A stretch of DNA of 64,000 nt, taken from the NCBI RefSeq assembly GCF_004353915.1, contig NZ_SMRP01000007.1, positions 819 to 64,818 on the forward strand. The letters run 5' to 3'. Made by a program: the position numbers and the translations under genes. The stretch comes from Paraburkholderia silviterrae. Its GTDB lineage: Bacteria > Pseudomonadota > Gammaproteobacteria > Burkholderiales > Burkholderiaceae. Under the pieces are notes generated by a model. The model saw only the letters and a program-made list of their open reading frames with translations, was not told the DNA's origin and made no database searches. Each line of letters opens with the position of its first letter. Within the stretch, counting starts at the first letter, position 1. Positions 16,042 through 23,851 of the stretch are shown here, piece by piece.

Positions 16042-17172
16042 CTAACGTGAATCTTTCATCACAAACGGCAGCACGGCGGCGTTATAAAAATTTGCGCCGT
16101 TCGATTTCTCCTTTCGGAGTAGAGCGCGCATGTATTTGCTCAGGTAGACGACCCTCTTAAGTTCTTCGTCACGCATGTCACCATACTTCGCTACGACCGC
16201 CTTTACCGCTGCTTCATCATGGGCAGACAAGGTCTGAGTGGGCTCCTTCGAAAGAAAATCAACCTGATTAGCAAGCCCAAGCATGACCTTGCTGCCGACG
16301 GGCCGAACCATGACTCCCGGAACCAATTGCGGCAGTTTTGCCAAGTGCAAGTCCACAAAATATGGACCGTCCTTTTGCCGGACAACATACGCATTCGTAA
16401 GACGTTCCCCGGTTGCCTCAAGTGATGCCAGCTCCGCCAGGAAACACAACTTATGAAGCGCAAAGTAACTAAGCCCTTCTGGCTTACTCTCCAGTATCCG
16501 GCGAGCAACGTGTCCGAGCTTTGCGGCATCAGCCCGAGGCTTACCGCTGACCGGTCTCTTACGCTGCCTCTTTCGCCTCCTCAGAGTCTCTGCGACGAAC
16601 TGGTAGTCACTTAGTTGATTTGCGAAACTGCGGTGAACCATGGCTCTTTGCCCCGGGTGATACACAGGTATCAGGGACCGGCGCAACCACGCGTTGTTCG
16701 TTCTAACGTGCTCGCGGAGCGACAGTGCGTGCGCTTGGAGCAGGCCGCACGCCTTGAGCGCCACAGCACCAAGCGTAACTACAAGTGAGGGATCGACTAG
16801 CTCGATCGTTTCCCTCAGAAAGGATGCGCAGTTTGCGATCTCGACAGGCGTAGGCGTCGCATTGTTGCCACGTTCATCTTTGGGGTTGCACAACACTGCA
16901 TTAGTCACGAACACTTCGTATCGGCTGATTCCTACCTGTTCGATGAGGCTCTCAAAGTTGTGCCCGGATTTGTCCCCGTGAAAGGGCAAGTGCGACCCAT
17001 CGGCCCCAAGTCGCCCGGGCGCCTCACCAACAAACATAAGCGGCGCGTCAAGAGGGCCGCATCCGGGTCCGAGAACGCGCGCGCTCCCCGTCATCCGCGA
17101 GCATTTCTCGCACGCGGTTACACGGTTGACCAAGTCGCGGAACTTGGTCTCCTTATCATCGGCGGACGTCAT
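16042..17172 (-). CDS. [4Fe-4S] uracil-DNA glycosylase-like domain fused to Panacea-like domain
   Basis: 376 residues. The N-terminal 200 form a family 4/5-type uracil-DNA glycosylase: active-site motif VGEAPGRLGADGSHLPFHG (48-66), C-terminal motif YHPGQRA (171-177), and four cysteines at 21, 24, 96 and 115 spaced as the iron-sulfur ligands of that family. After a basic linker (KRQRKRPVSGK) residues 216-376 resemble Panacea/SocA (DUF4065) proteins: LSYFALHKLCFLAELASLEATGERLT, then a DGPYF segment. Panacea domains are known as antitoxins or adaptors. The ATG overlaps the stop of the upstream thymidylate-synthase homologue by four bases. A base-excision or DNA-sensing role is inferred; the fusion itself is unusual. 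Confidence 0.8.
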   Translation of the reverse strand: MTSADDKETKFRDLVNRVTACEKCSRMTGSARVLGPGCGPLDAPLMFVGEAPGRLGADGSHLPFHGDKSGHNFESLIEQVGISRYEVFVTNAVLCNPKDERGNNATPTPVEIANCASFLRETIELVDPSLVVTLGAVALKACGLLQAHALSLREHVRTNNAWLRRSLIPVYHPGQRAMVHRSFANQLSDYQFVAETLRRRKRQRKRPVSGKPRADAAKLGHVARRILESKPEGLSYFALHKLCFLAELASLEATGERLTNAYVVRQKDGPYFVDLHLAKLPQLVPGVMVRPVGSKVMLGLANQVDFLSKEPTQTLSAHDEAAVKAVVAKYGDMRDEELKRVVYLSKYMRALLRKEKSNGANFYNAAVLPFVMKDSR

Positions 17173-17876
17173 TGAATCAGTGAACGAAGCTGCTGCTGAG
17201 AGCAGTCATAGTAAGCATGAACCGAATGGCAGACAAGCTTTCCCGGCTGCTTGTTCGAGGCCGCGCATATGAAGCGAAGTAGCCTGCCCAATCCGATGAA
17301 ATTACCCAGCACTTTGTTGAAGAAGTCATGGTTCCGGTATACCACGACAAGATCCAAGGAATCGTCGGCGTTCCAAAGAATCTCTCCAAACTGCCAGCAA
17401 GGCCCCCCTCTTGTGCGGGGGGCATCCACCGCTGGAGACGAAAGATGAAATACTAAACCGGTGGTGTTCCGTTGCGACCATGTGCTCAGCTTGTCGATTG
17501 CCCGCTCTAGCTGGTTGACGCCGTCCGGAGGAAACCGAACGAGACGCTCGAAGTACGTGCCCCATGCGTGGCGCCCACGTTGCCATCTACGAGCGCGGTC
17601 ATGGACTTGCAGGTAGCGGGCATAGAACTCCGAACGCGTCGCTGCTCGGTCGCAGGTCCGCTGCGGAAACAACGTATTGGCGACGTCGCAGGCGTCATCC
17701 GCGCCCGCTTTTATACGAGCAGGCGAATGTTGCTTCAACCAACCGCCCTCTGCTTCGCACGGCTGATCCACAATAGTAATTAGATTGCTGACTTCGCCCC
17801 GTGCGTCAAGTAGGAGAGAACAACCCGCGCGCCAAGCTTCGAGTGCCGTAAGACCATCAACGACGGGAATTGTCAT
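17169..17876 (-). CDS. Thymidylate synthase homologue (short)
   Basis: 235 residues with a thymidylate-synthase C-terminal core. The nucleophile Cys160 in GGPCWQF is followed by a strand and then VYRNHDFFNKVLGNFIGL, matching the YQRSxDxxLGxxFN phosphate/dUMP region (Arg181, Asp184). SVHAYYD (218-224) corresponds to the His/Tyr pair that binds the deoxyribose. The N-terminal third is shorter and diverged from ThyA (about 264 aa), and the insert between Cys and Gln-Phe is three residues shorter. It could make or bind a pyrimidine nucleotide other than dTMP, like phage TS-related hydroxymethylases. ATGA overlaps at both ends lock it between the MazG-like and UDG-like genes. Confidence 0.75.
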   Translation of the reverse strand: MTIPVVDGLTALEAWRAGCSLLLDARGEVSNLITIVDQPCEAEGGWLKQHSPARIKAGADDACDVANTLFPQRTCDRAATRSEFYARYLQVHDRARRWQRGRHAWGTYFERLVRFPPDGVNQLERAIDKLSTWSQRNTTGLVFHLSSPAVDAPRTRGGPCWQFGEILWNADDSLDLVVVYRNHDFFNKVLGNFIGLGRLLRFICAASNKQPGKLVCHSVHAYYDCSQQQLRSLIQ

Positions 17877-18829
17877 GCTCGTCGTCCCTTTGTGATCGAA
17901 GATATCCCTTTTGCAGGGGACGACGCACGATATGTAATGCGTTGCTTATCCAAGTCAACAGTCACATCGCCACCGCCGTTTTTCTTTAGTTCCCGGAACA
18001 CTGCGTAACCTTGGCAAATCGCTTGCTGCCACTGCTTTGCTGTACAAGAGCGCACTTCCAGGCCAGTTACCATCCTGCGAATGGTCTTGAGCAGTCCGAT
18101 GTCAATAGAACTCCGGTCTACATACCATCCTCGCTCTTCCGCCTGATTGAAAACAAGAATTGAGACAGCCTCCTCAATTACAGCGGCGCGCGCTCCATCT
18201 TCCACTTCGTCAATCTTGGCGTTCGACTTGCGTTTGCATTTGAGTAACGATCGGCAGACGGGAGACCATCCGAGTACGGCGGCATACGCGAGATGAAATA
18301 CATCGTGATAGCGATAGCCATCGTCCTCGTGTGAATTGTCGGTTAGTGCATCACCGATGACGACGTCATTGACGGAAACCTTGACGTATAGACTTCGCTC
18401 CAGAGGTTTCTCGTAGAAATTGACAACGAAGCGCCGAGGCAGCCTCTCATCTGGCGCAAAGCCGCTATCGAAAACGTTGACACTTCCTTCCGAATACAGC
18501 GACTCAGCCTTCTCGGCATTTGCTTTGGCGATCTCCTCCAACGGGATTTCATACAGAGAAGCAAGGCTGGTCAGATACCAGAGCAAATCGCCGAACTCTT
18601 CTCGCAGCTCTGTTCGAAACAGGGGATTGTCCTTCTGCAGGAGGAGCTTCTTCATCATGCTGTGAAGATCACCGACTTCACCGACAAGCCCCATTAGTGA
18701 GACTGCGCGGGAGGGGCGTTCGTTGGTGCGCTCCACCATCGCTTGGTATTCGCTAAACGTTGTCATCGTCGCGCTACCGCAACTTGTCGAACTTTCCTCG
18801 GTTTTCTCAACTGGCGCGCTTCGCGGCAT
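17873..18829 (-). CDS. MazG-like nucleotide pyrophosphohydrolase with extra C-terminal domain
   Basis: 318 residues if read from the ATG at 18829, which has a strong GGGGAGGG just upstream; a start at 18766 (MTTFSEYQAM) gives 297. Residues 42-95 form an all-alpha MazG-type domain: GLVGEVGDLHSMMKKL (Glu51, Asp54) and ELREEFGDLLWYL (Glu78, Asp81) supply the magnesium-binding E-x2-[ED]...E-x2-D residues. Such enzymes cleave (d)NTPs to NMP and pyrophosphate. The remaining 200 residues carry a conserved-looking EDDGYRYHDVFHLAYAA segment rich in His and acidic residues of unknown function. First gene of a three-gene overlapping operon with the TS-like and UDG-like genes. Confidence 0.8.
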   Translation of the reverse strand: MPRSAPVEKTEESSTSCGSATMTTFSEYQAMVERTNERPSRAVSLMGLVGEVGDLHSMMKKLLLQKDNPLFRTELREEFGDLLWYLTSLASLYEIPLEEIAKANAEKAESLYSEGSVNVFDSGFAPDERLPRRFVVNFYEKPLERSLYVKVSVNDVVIGDALTDNSHEDDGYRYHDVFHLAYAAVLGWSPVCRSLLKCKRKSNAKIDEVEDGARAAVIEEAVSILVFNQAEERGWYVDRSSIDIGLLKTIRRMVTGLEVRSCTAKQWQQAICQGYAVFRELKKNGGGDVTVDLDKQRITYRASSPAKGISSITKGRRA

Positions 18830-19649
18830 ACGCCCTCCCCGAACATGAATTTAAAGCGTGCTCCAAACAATTCGTGAACCGCGTGTTTCGGCGCAACATA
18901 ATCGCCGTGCCACTACTGCTTCCCACACTTTCCAGCCCGACATAAAGGTCGGCTTCCCGAATATCCTCGAAGCGGTTGATGACGTTGGCGGTAAGAATGA
19001 CAGTGATCTGTCAACGCGCAAAGTAAAAATCAGGTCTTGCCCGACGTTTATGCCAAATGCATCAAATCGGGTCGAGTGTTCTTGCGCAGGTCCAGCGATA
19101 TTCCTGTGAAGTCTGAGTCACGCCGTGTCATGCGCGAGAATGCAGGCTTGATTGTGTTGCATCGACCGGCGGAATCCGCACTCAAGAGTGGTCGTAGCCG
19201 CCGCAGCAACCCAGATGACGGGTGGATGTCGCGAGCACTCATTCACTCAGCGGCCGACACTCCAACATCCGCTAAGGCCGAACTGCTGCCCCCGAGAGGC
19301 GAGTGTGGATGACCGGACCACCCTGCCAGTTGCCCTTAGGTGCGCGACCGCGCGACCGGATGCAGTGGGTCGAGTATCCTCCCTTTTAAACGCGCCCCCG
19401 TCACATAGACATCGAACAACCCAGAAATCCGGGATGTCCAGCTGAGTGGGGCCGTTCTGCCAGAAAAGGCACAGGGGCCTTACTCGTGCGATCGGCACTG
19501 CAGGGCCGGAGCCATCGCCGTCAGGCACAACGGCGAAGCGGCTTGCGCGGGCAACGGCCCCGGGCAGTCAATCGCCATGCACGCACACGGCCTCTGCCAT
19601 GTGGTATGAATTAGGGATATCGCGGTCCTGCCCACCGGGGGGATGACAA
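18830..19649. other. Intergenic stretch in the island, no gene supported
   Basis: About 820 bases upstream of the MazG-like operon and of the rightward antitoxin-like gene. Base composition is mixed, with an A+T-richer part near 18840-19050 that probably holds the operon promoter. Several short frames exist but none has a protein-like sequence or a ribosome binding site. Confidence 0.45.
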
Positions 19650-20078
19650 ATGACCATGACACAACCAGGGACGCCGACGCCGATGCGCGCGTCGCTGGAG
19701 GCACAGGCGCTCGAAGCGGTGCTCAACGGCACGCAGTGGTTGATGGCGCCGACGTCAGGCGAGCAGCAGGAGCCGGACGCTACAGATATGCACGTGGCAG
19801 CAAGCCGGTGGACGGATGAAGGCCGGGTGTTCGCCATTGATCGGGCGGGCCAGTCCTTGTACCCGCTCTATCTCTTCGATGAATCTGGCATGCCGATTCG
19901 AGAAGTAGAGGAAATCCTGAGAATTTTCGTGGGCTACACGCCATTGCAGATTGCCTCGTGGTTCGAATCGACCAACAGCCTGTTACATGGCAGACGACCA
20001 CGCGAATGCCTGGTGACCGCTCCATCGGCTGTGGTTGAAGCCGCCCGGGATCATGTGGTCGGCGCCGTGCATGGATAG
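19650..20078 (+). CDS. Antitoxin-like protein (MbcA/ParS-type toxin-binding domain)
   Basis: 142 residues. The C-terminal half (about 75-120), IREVEEILRIFVGYTPLQIASWFESTNSLLHGRRPREC, resembles the DUF2384/MbcA-ParS-Xre toxin-binding domain: helix, GYTPLQIASWFE, then an N..L.G.RP turn. No RES-domain toxin is adjacent on either side and the usual N-terminal HTH is missing, so it may be a solitary or repurposed antitoxin domain. A G-rich run (GGGGGG) lies upstream of the ATG. The identification is by pattern and is moderate. Confidence 0.6.
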   Translation: MTMTQPGTPTPMRASLEAQALEAVLNGTQWLMAPTSGEQQEPDATDMHVAASRWTDEGRVFAIDRAGQSLYPLYLFDESGMPIREVEEILRIFVGYTPLQIASWFESTNSLLHGRRPRECLVTAPSAVVEAARDHVVGAVHG

Positions 20079-20365
20079 CGCGCCGGAAAACCCGTTGGGC
20101 CGCATGCGCGCCGCGGCGGCCGCCGGGCCCGAAGACGTCGCTTGCGGATTCCCCGACGGACACCGCCACTTCCCAGGTCGGACTGAAGTCGTTGGAGTAG
20201 CCGGCCCGATACATCGTTGACGTACGCCGCGTTCTGCGCGAAAGACAGTGATAATCCGGGCCGTCCTCTCATGGGCGCGCATCTGCGACAGCATTCGCTG
20301 CCAGAAACGCGACCCGCACCGCTCACAGACCCGGACCGCTGTTCGCCGTGCGCCGGCCCGTGCCA

Positions 20366-20803
20366 TCAGCGTTGACCGCCAAGAAAGTCGAACCAGTCGT
20401 GCGCGTAAGCACAGCCGTGATCGGGAATGCCCGAACCGGACAGCGACTGGTCGAAGAATGTTCTGGCCGGTTCGGGAATTTCGTCAAGACGCACATAGCG
20501 GAAGCCTGCGTCGTTCACGCGAACCTTGACCTCCGGCTGTGCAGGTCGAGGCGGCAACCCTTCGCGGCCCTGATTCAGCGCGGCAGCAAGACAGCGCGCG
20601 ACGAGATCCCACACGCTGCCCGCCCATCTCGGATAACTGCGCACAATCGCCCGATCCCCGACCTCACCGAGTACCGCATCGTCCAGGACCACCGCGTAAT
20701 CGGCGAGCGCACCGTTACGCACACGCGCGATATCCGCCGTCGCGATGACACGCTTTCCGCTTTCCCGTCCGCCGGGCAGCAGCTCAACCGTGATTCGAAG
20801 CAT
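20366..20803 (-). CDS. Hypothetical protein, 145 aa (MLRITVELLPGG family)
   Basis: Starts MLRITVELLPGGRES at 20803 after AGGAG, inside the 3' end of the tandem-HTH gene (20-base overlap), so it is translationally coupled to it. The first half looks like a beta-rich domain (VIATADIARVRNGALADYAVVLDD). The C-terminal half contains PRWAGSVWDLVARCL and a His/Asp/Trp-rich tail (HDWFDFLGG). I recall it as a recurring uncharacterised protein beside Xre regulators on Burkholderia accessory elements, but no function can be assigned. Confidence 0.75.
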   Translation of the reverse strand: MLRITVELLPGGRESGKRVIATADIARVRNGALADYAVVLDDAVLGEVGDRAIVRSYPRWAGSVWDLVARCLAAALNQGREGLPPRPAQPEVKVRVNDAGFRYVRLDEIPEPARTFFDQSLSGSGIPDHGCAYAHDWFDFLGGQR

Positions 20804-21458
20804 TCGCCGCTCCTTCTGGTGATTCCAGCAGTTGTCCCGGCGCAAGACGGAGCGCGCGTTCCCAGGCGCGAAGCTGCTGCCCGGTGAGCGCCTTCGGAAA
20901 CGCTCCCCGCTCCCACTGTGACAGCGTGACGCTGGACACGCCACAGCCTCGGGCCACTTCCGCGACTGAAAATCCGAGCGCCTTCCGGAGTTGCGCCGCA
21001 CGTGGCCCGATCTGCTCGCAGCGGGCGACGGGAATTCGCACGGGCAGTGTGACCGATCCTGCCGGCGTGCACGCTGGCACATCGCCGGCAATGGCGACCG
21101 GATCGGGCAACGACGGCGCGTCCTGCCTGAGGAGCCAGCCTTGCGGTAGCTGCAGCACGGCCTCCAGCGCTTTCACGGTGCCGGCGTCAATCGTGTCGGG
21201 CAACCTTCCCTTCTCCCAGTGCACATAGGTCGGGTGCGCGACACCCACCCCGGCCGCCAGTTCGACCTGCGTCAATCCTAGTGACCTGCGCCGATCGCGC
21301 AGACGCTGCGCGACCCGCTGTGCGGCGGATCGTGGAATCCATGCGCGCGCTCCGGTCATCCCGATCTCATCCATGTCATCTGTTTTCTCCACGAAAGGAA
21401 AGCCTTTGTACTGCCGGTCGGCCGTGAAACGGACCTGCCGGCCCCATCCCGTATTCAC
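20784..21458 (-). CDS. Transcriptional regulator with two Xre-type HTH domains
   Basis: 224 residues carrying two helix-turn-helix units: RRRSLGLTQVELAAGVGVAHPTYVHWEKG (about 53-82) and RKALGFSVAEVARGCGVSSVTLSQWERG (about 157-185), joined by a Pro/Val-rich linker. The GTG at 21458 forms a GTGA overlap with the upstream exonuclease stop, which favours this long start although no HTH lies in the first 40 residues. Two DNA-binding heads in one chain could contact both halves of one operator without dimerising. It probably autoregulates this small operon. Confidence 0.82.
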   Translation of the reverse strand: MNTGWGRQVRFTADRQYKGFPFVEKTDDMDEIGMTGARAWIPRSAAQRVAQRLRDRRRSLGLTQVELAAGVGVAHPTYVHWEKGRLPDTIDAGTVKALEAVLQLPQGWLLRQDAPSLPDPVAIAGDVPACTPAGSVTLPVRIPVARCEQIGPRAAQLRKALGFSVAEVARGCGVSSVTLSQWERGAFPKALTGQQLRAWERALRLAPGQLLESPEGAANASNHG

Positions 21459-21973
21459 CCGATGCAGGCATACGCATTGGCCCGCGCATCATGCAGCGCA
21501 TGGTGCTCGCCGCCATGACGGGCAAGGTACGCGGCGCGCCGCTCCCGGTCGCGCCGTCCCGCGATGTTTTCGAGCCGCCAGCCGCGCGGCAGCGGACCGC
21601 CCAGCAGGAACCGGAACAGGTTCAGGTCCGTCTCGTAGTCGTAGCAGAGCACCGGGCCGGACGTCGCCGGGATGTCGGCAAGCCACGCATGCAGCGCCTC
21701 GCGCAGCCGGACAAACGGCATGGCCCGTCCGTCGAAGCGGCCGAGCTGCGGCAGCACCACCGCGCGGACGAAGTCGCTGCACAGTGCCGCATCGTAGTCG
21801 GTGCGCTCGCCGTAGAACTCATAGCCGTTCTCGCCCACGATGGCGAGGCTGATGAGCTGGCAGCGCTGGAAGTCCGTGAACTCGGTGTCGAGGAAGTAGC
21901 GGTTGTTCCAGCCGCTGTGGTCCCCAAGGGGAACCGGCCAGACCACCGCGCCTTGAAAGCGGGCATCCGTCAT
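21455..21973 (-). CDS. DEDDh 3'-5' exonuclease-like protein
   Basis: 172 residues with the four acidic positions of the DEDD fold: YFLDTEF (Asp29, Glu31), CYDYETD (Asp112 region) and HHALHDARANA (His157, Asp162; H-x4-D makes it the DEDDh type). The size and the opening resemble the Rv2179c-type single-domain exoribonuclease family. The ATG at 21973 overlaps the stop of a 41-codon upstream frame, and its stop overlaps the next gene, so it sits in a coupled operon with the tandem-HTH regulator. RNA or DNA substrate is not known. Confidence 0.82.
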   Translation of the reverse strand: MTDARFQGAVVWPVPLGDHSGWNNRYFLDTEFTDFQRCQLISLAIVGENGYEFYGERTDYDAALCSDFVRAVVLPQLGRFDGRAMPFVRLREALHAWLADIPATSGPVLCYDYETDLNLFRFLLGGPLPRGWRLENIAGRRDRERRAAYLARHGGEHHALHDARANAYACIG

Positions 21974-22095
21974 GATTGCGCGCGCCTCCCGCCGTCGTCA
22001 CTGGGTGCCACCCCTCCGTCGCGCGCCGCCTCCGGTTGCCAGGCACGCGCGCCCACCGGTCCACCGTCGACATCCAATCGTTGAAGAACTACCAT
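21970..22095 (-). CDS. Small ORF, 41 aa, coupled to the exonuclease gene
   Basis: Starts at an ATG (22095) after GGGGAG with seven-base spacing, reads MVVLQRLDVDGGPVG, and ends in an ATGA overlap with the exonuclease start. It is incompatible with a longer frame on the same strand (21998-22459), so only one is likely translated. No family is recognised. Confidence 0.4.
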   Translation of the reverse strand: MVVLQRLDVDGGPVGARAWQPEAARDGGVAPSDDGGRRAQS

Positions 22096-22459
22096 CTGGG
22101 ACTCCCCTGCCTGACCGAAGCCATCCGGCCCATTTACGTGCCTGCGTGTCGCCACGCTCCGACTTTTCCTTTGAGTGCCGCACTCCATTTGCCTCGAGGC
22201 AGATCGTTGTCATCTGACTGCCCGGCTCCGGCGGCACCATGCTGCTGTGGCCCGCTCTGGGTGGGTGCGGACGGGTGCGCAGCGTGCGGGTGGAGGCAGG
22301 CAGCGGCCCGGCAAGCACCGTCACGTGCCCGGGAAACGGCAGCGTGCCGGAGCGGGTCGCGTCGTCGCGGGTGGCGAGTGCGAAGCGCCGCAGCCGCACA
22401 CGCAGCTGCGCCGAGGTCTCGTCCGGCGGCAATACCGGCGGTTTCCTGTGCCGGCTCAT
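21998..22459 (-). CDS. Hypothetical protein, doubtful
   Basis: A 153-codon frame beginning MSRHRKPPVLPPDETSAQ. The first 60 residues look protein-like (LRVRLRRFALATRDDATRSGT is basic and helical); the remainder is Gly/Arg-rich and resembles an out-of-frame reading, so a frameshift or an earlier true stop is possible. It overlaps the 41-codon frame. No family is recognised. Confidence 0.3.
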   Translation of the reverse strand: MSRHRKPPVLPPDETSAQLRVRLRRFALATRDDATRSGTLPFPGHVTVLAGPLPASTRTLRTRPHPPRAGHSSMVPPEPGSQMTTICLEANGVRHSKEKSERGDTQARKWAGWLRSGRGVPDGSSSTIGCRRWTGGRACLATGGGARRRGGTQ

Positions 22460-22525
22460 GTCATCTCTCGAGGATGCCGCACCGGCTGCGGCTACCGCAC
22501 GCTGGCCGTGATAAGCGGCGGATTA

Positions 22526-23040
22526 TCACGGCCAGCCGGCTTCCGGCCGGTGCATCGCGGCGAACCTCGGCCGAAGTTCCGCGAGCACCGCCGGATCGCT
22601 GATGCCCAGCACCGGATCGGTGTGCATCAGGTTGCCCCGGCACACCGCTGGCCAGTCTCCGCCATCGTCGTCGAGCGCGAGCCATGCTGCGGGCTGACGC
22701 CGGCACACGTCGCCCCAGACCTGCACGCCACGCGCCACGGACCGGAACCACACCGGATCCATCCGGCCGTGGAAGGTCGCCCCGATCACGCGTCGGCGCA
22801 GTTCTAACGACAGACGGCGGGCAACCTTGCGAACGCTGCGGAACACCCGCACCAGGCTCGAGGCAGCGCGCGAGCAGCGCCGCGTGTTCGAACAGCGCAT
22901 GGCCCGGCGGGCTCGCGACAGACGGTCCGGTGCCCGGTCAGCGCCACACGTCCTCCGGATGCAGGACCCGTCAAATCGCGATACAGCACGCTGCCACCCC
23001 GTCGGCGCGGCAGCATGTCCGGCTCCTCAATGGCCGTGCC
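22526..23040 (-). pseudogene. HAD-domain protein gene broken by frameshifts
   Basis: The last 100 codons (FRSVRKVARRLSLELRRRVIGATFHGRMDP...WLALDDDGGDWP...GISDPAVLAELRPRFA) match the C-terminal part of small HAD-domain proteins of the RNA-repair-associated type. The expected start, a VLYLDFDGVLHPEDVW-like strand, can be seen only by changing frame: around 22960-23000 the DNA reads as VLYRD, then shifts, then HPEDVWR in another frame. The DxD catalytic motif is therefore destroyed, and another shift separates the PGHALFEHAALL segment. I infer at least two indels. A sequencing error is an alternative. Confidence 0.65.
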
Positions 23041-23071
23041 CCCGTCCAGATGTGCCTCCACCGCGCCGGGG

Positions 23072-23545
23072 TCAGCAACGGGCTGCGGTCGGCGCCTTCG
23101 CGCGCCAGAGCCGTCTGCCGCGCGCGGGCTTTTCCGCCAGGGCGTACGGCACCGATAACGTGCGCCCCGCGGCCGTCGTGAAGCGGGTCACCGTCACCAG
23201 CCGCTCGCCCTGACTGTACTGTTCTGGCTCGGTAACCCCCACCCGGATCTCGCGAAGCGGATCAAGCGTCCACTGGTCGACCTCCCGTGCGCGCCTTGTG
23301 CTCAGTATGGCCGCGTCGCGCAGGACGACCTCTCCTTCGACGAACTGCTCCAGCGTCGCCGCCGTCTCGGGCAGGTCCAGCATCACGATTGTCGGCACGG
23401 CCCGCGAGCGCGCCCGCGAGACCCTGAGAATCAGGACATCCCGTGGTAGCAGTTGCTGAACCGCTGACCACACTCCCCTGCCCGGCCACCCGCCGAAAGG
23501 CACATTCAACGCAGGCACACGGTTAATTTCATTCGTTACAAACAT
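23072..23545 (-). CDS. Hypothetical protein, 157 aa
   Basis: Begins MFVTNEINRVPALNVPFGGWP with GAGG about nine bases upstream. The sequence is beta-rich and regularly alternating (DVLILRVSRARSRAVPTIVMLDL, then LREIRVGVTEPEQYSQGERLVTVTRF), looks like a real folded domain, and has no signal peptide. I do not recognise the family. It lies upstream of the broken HAD gene on the same strand and may belong to the same accessory module. Confidence 0.6.
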   Translation of the reverse strand: MFVTNEINRVPALNVPFGGWPGRGVWSAVQQLLPRDVLILRVSRARSRAVPTIVMLDLPETAATLEQFVEGEVVLRDAAILSTRRAREVDQWTLDPLREIRVGVTEPEQYSQGERLVTVTRFTTAAGRTLSVPYALAEKPARGRRLWRAKAPTAARC

Positions 23546-23851
23546 GCAGCTACGACCTCAAACGCTTTCATAACCAACCAACTACCCGCCGAACACGTGG
23601 CCCTGGCAACAAAGGCCAACGGGAAGGACCGACAGACAGACGCCCCACGAAGCTCCCTCCAGCTTTTCCGTTCGCCCCACCCCCACACTCGCCACCGTGC
23701 GCGCTCCTGCGCCGCCCAGAGCCGACTGATGCGGCAGACGGCACTCAATTTCAATCAGAGACATACGCCAAATTCAAAAAGCCCTCGACACCCCCTCAAA
23801 TGGGTCGTAAATGCCGTGGCCAAATGACCATCATACCGCGACCATCACGGG
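23546..23851. other. Intergenic between divergent accessory genes
   Basis: About 306 bases between the leftward hypothetical gene and the rightward Xre gene. Frames here are short and not protein-like. It likely contains promoters for both; none is clear. Confidence 0.4.
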
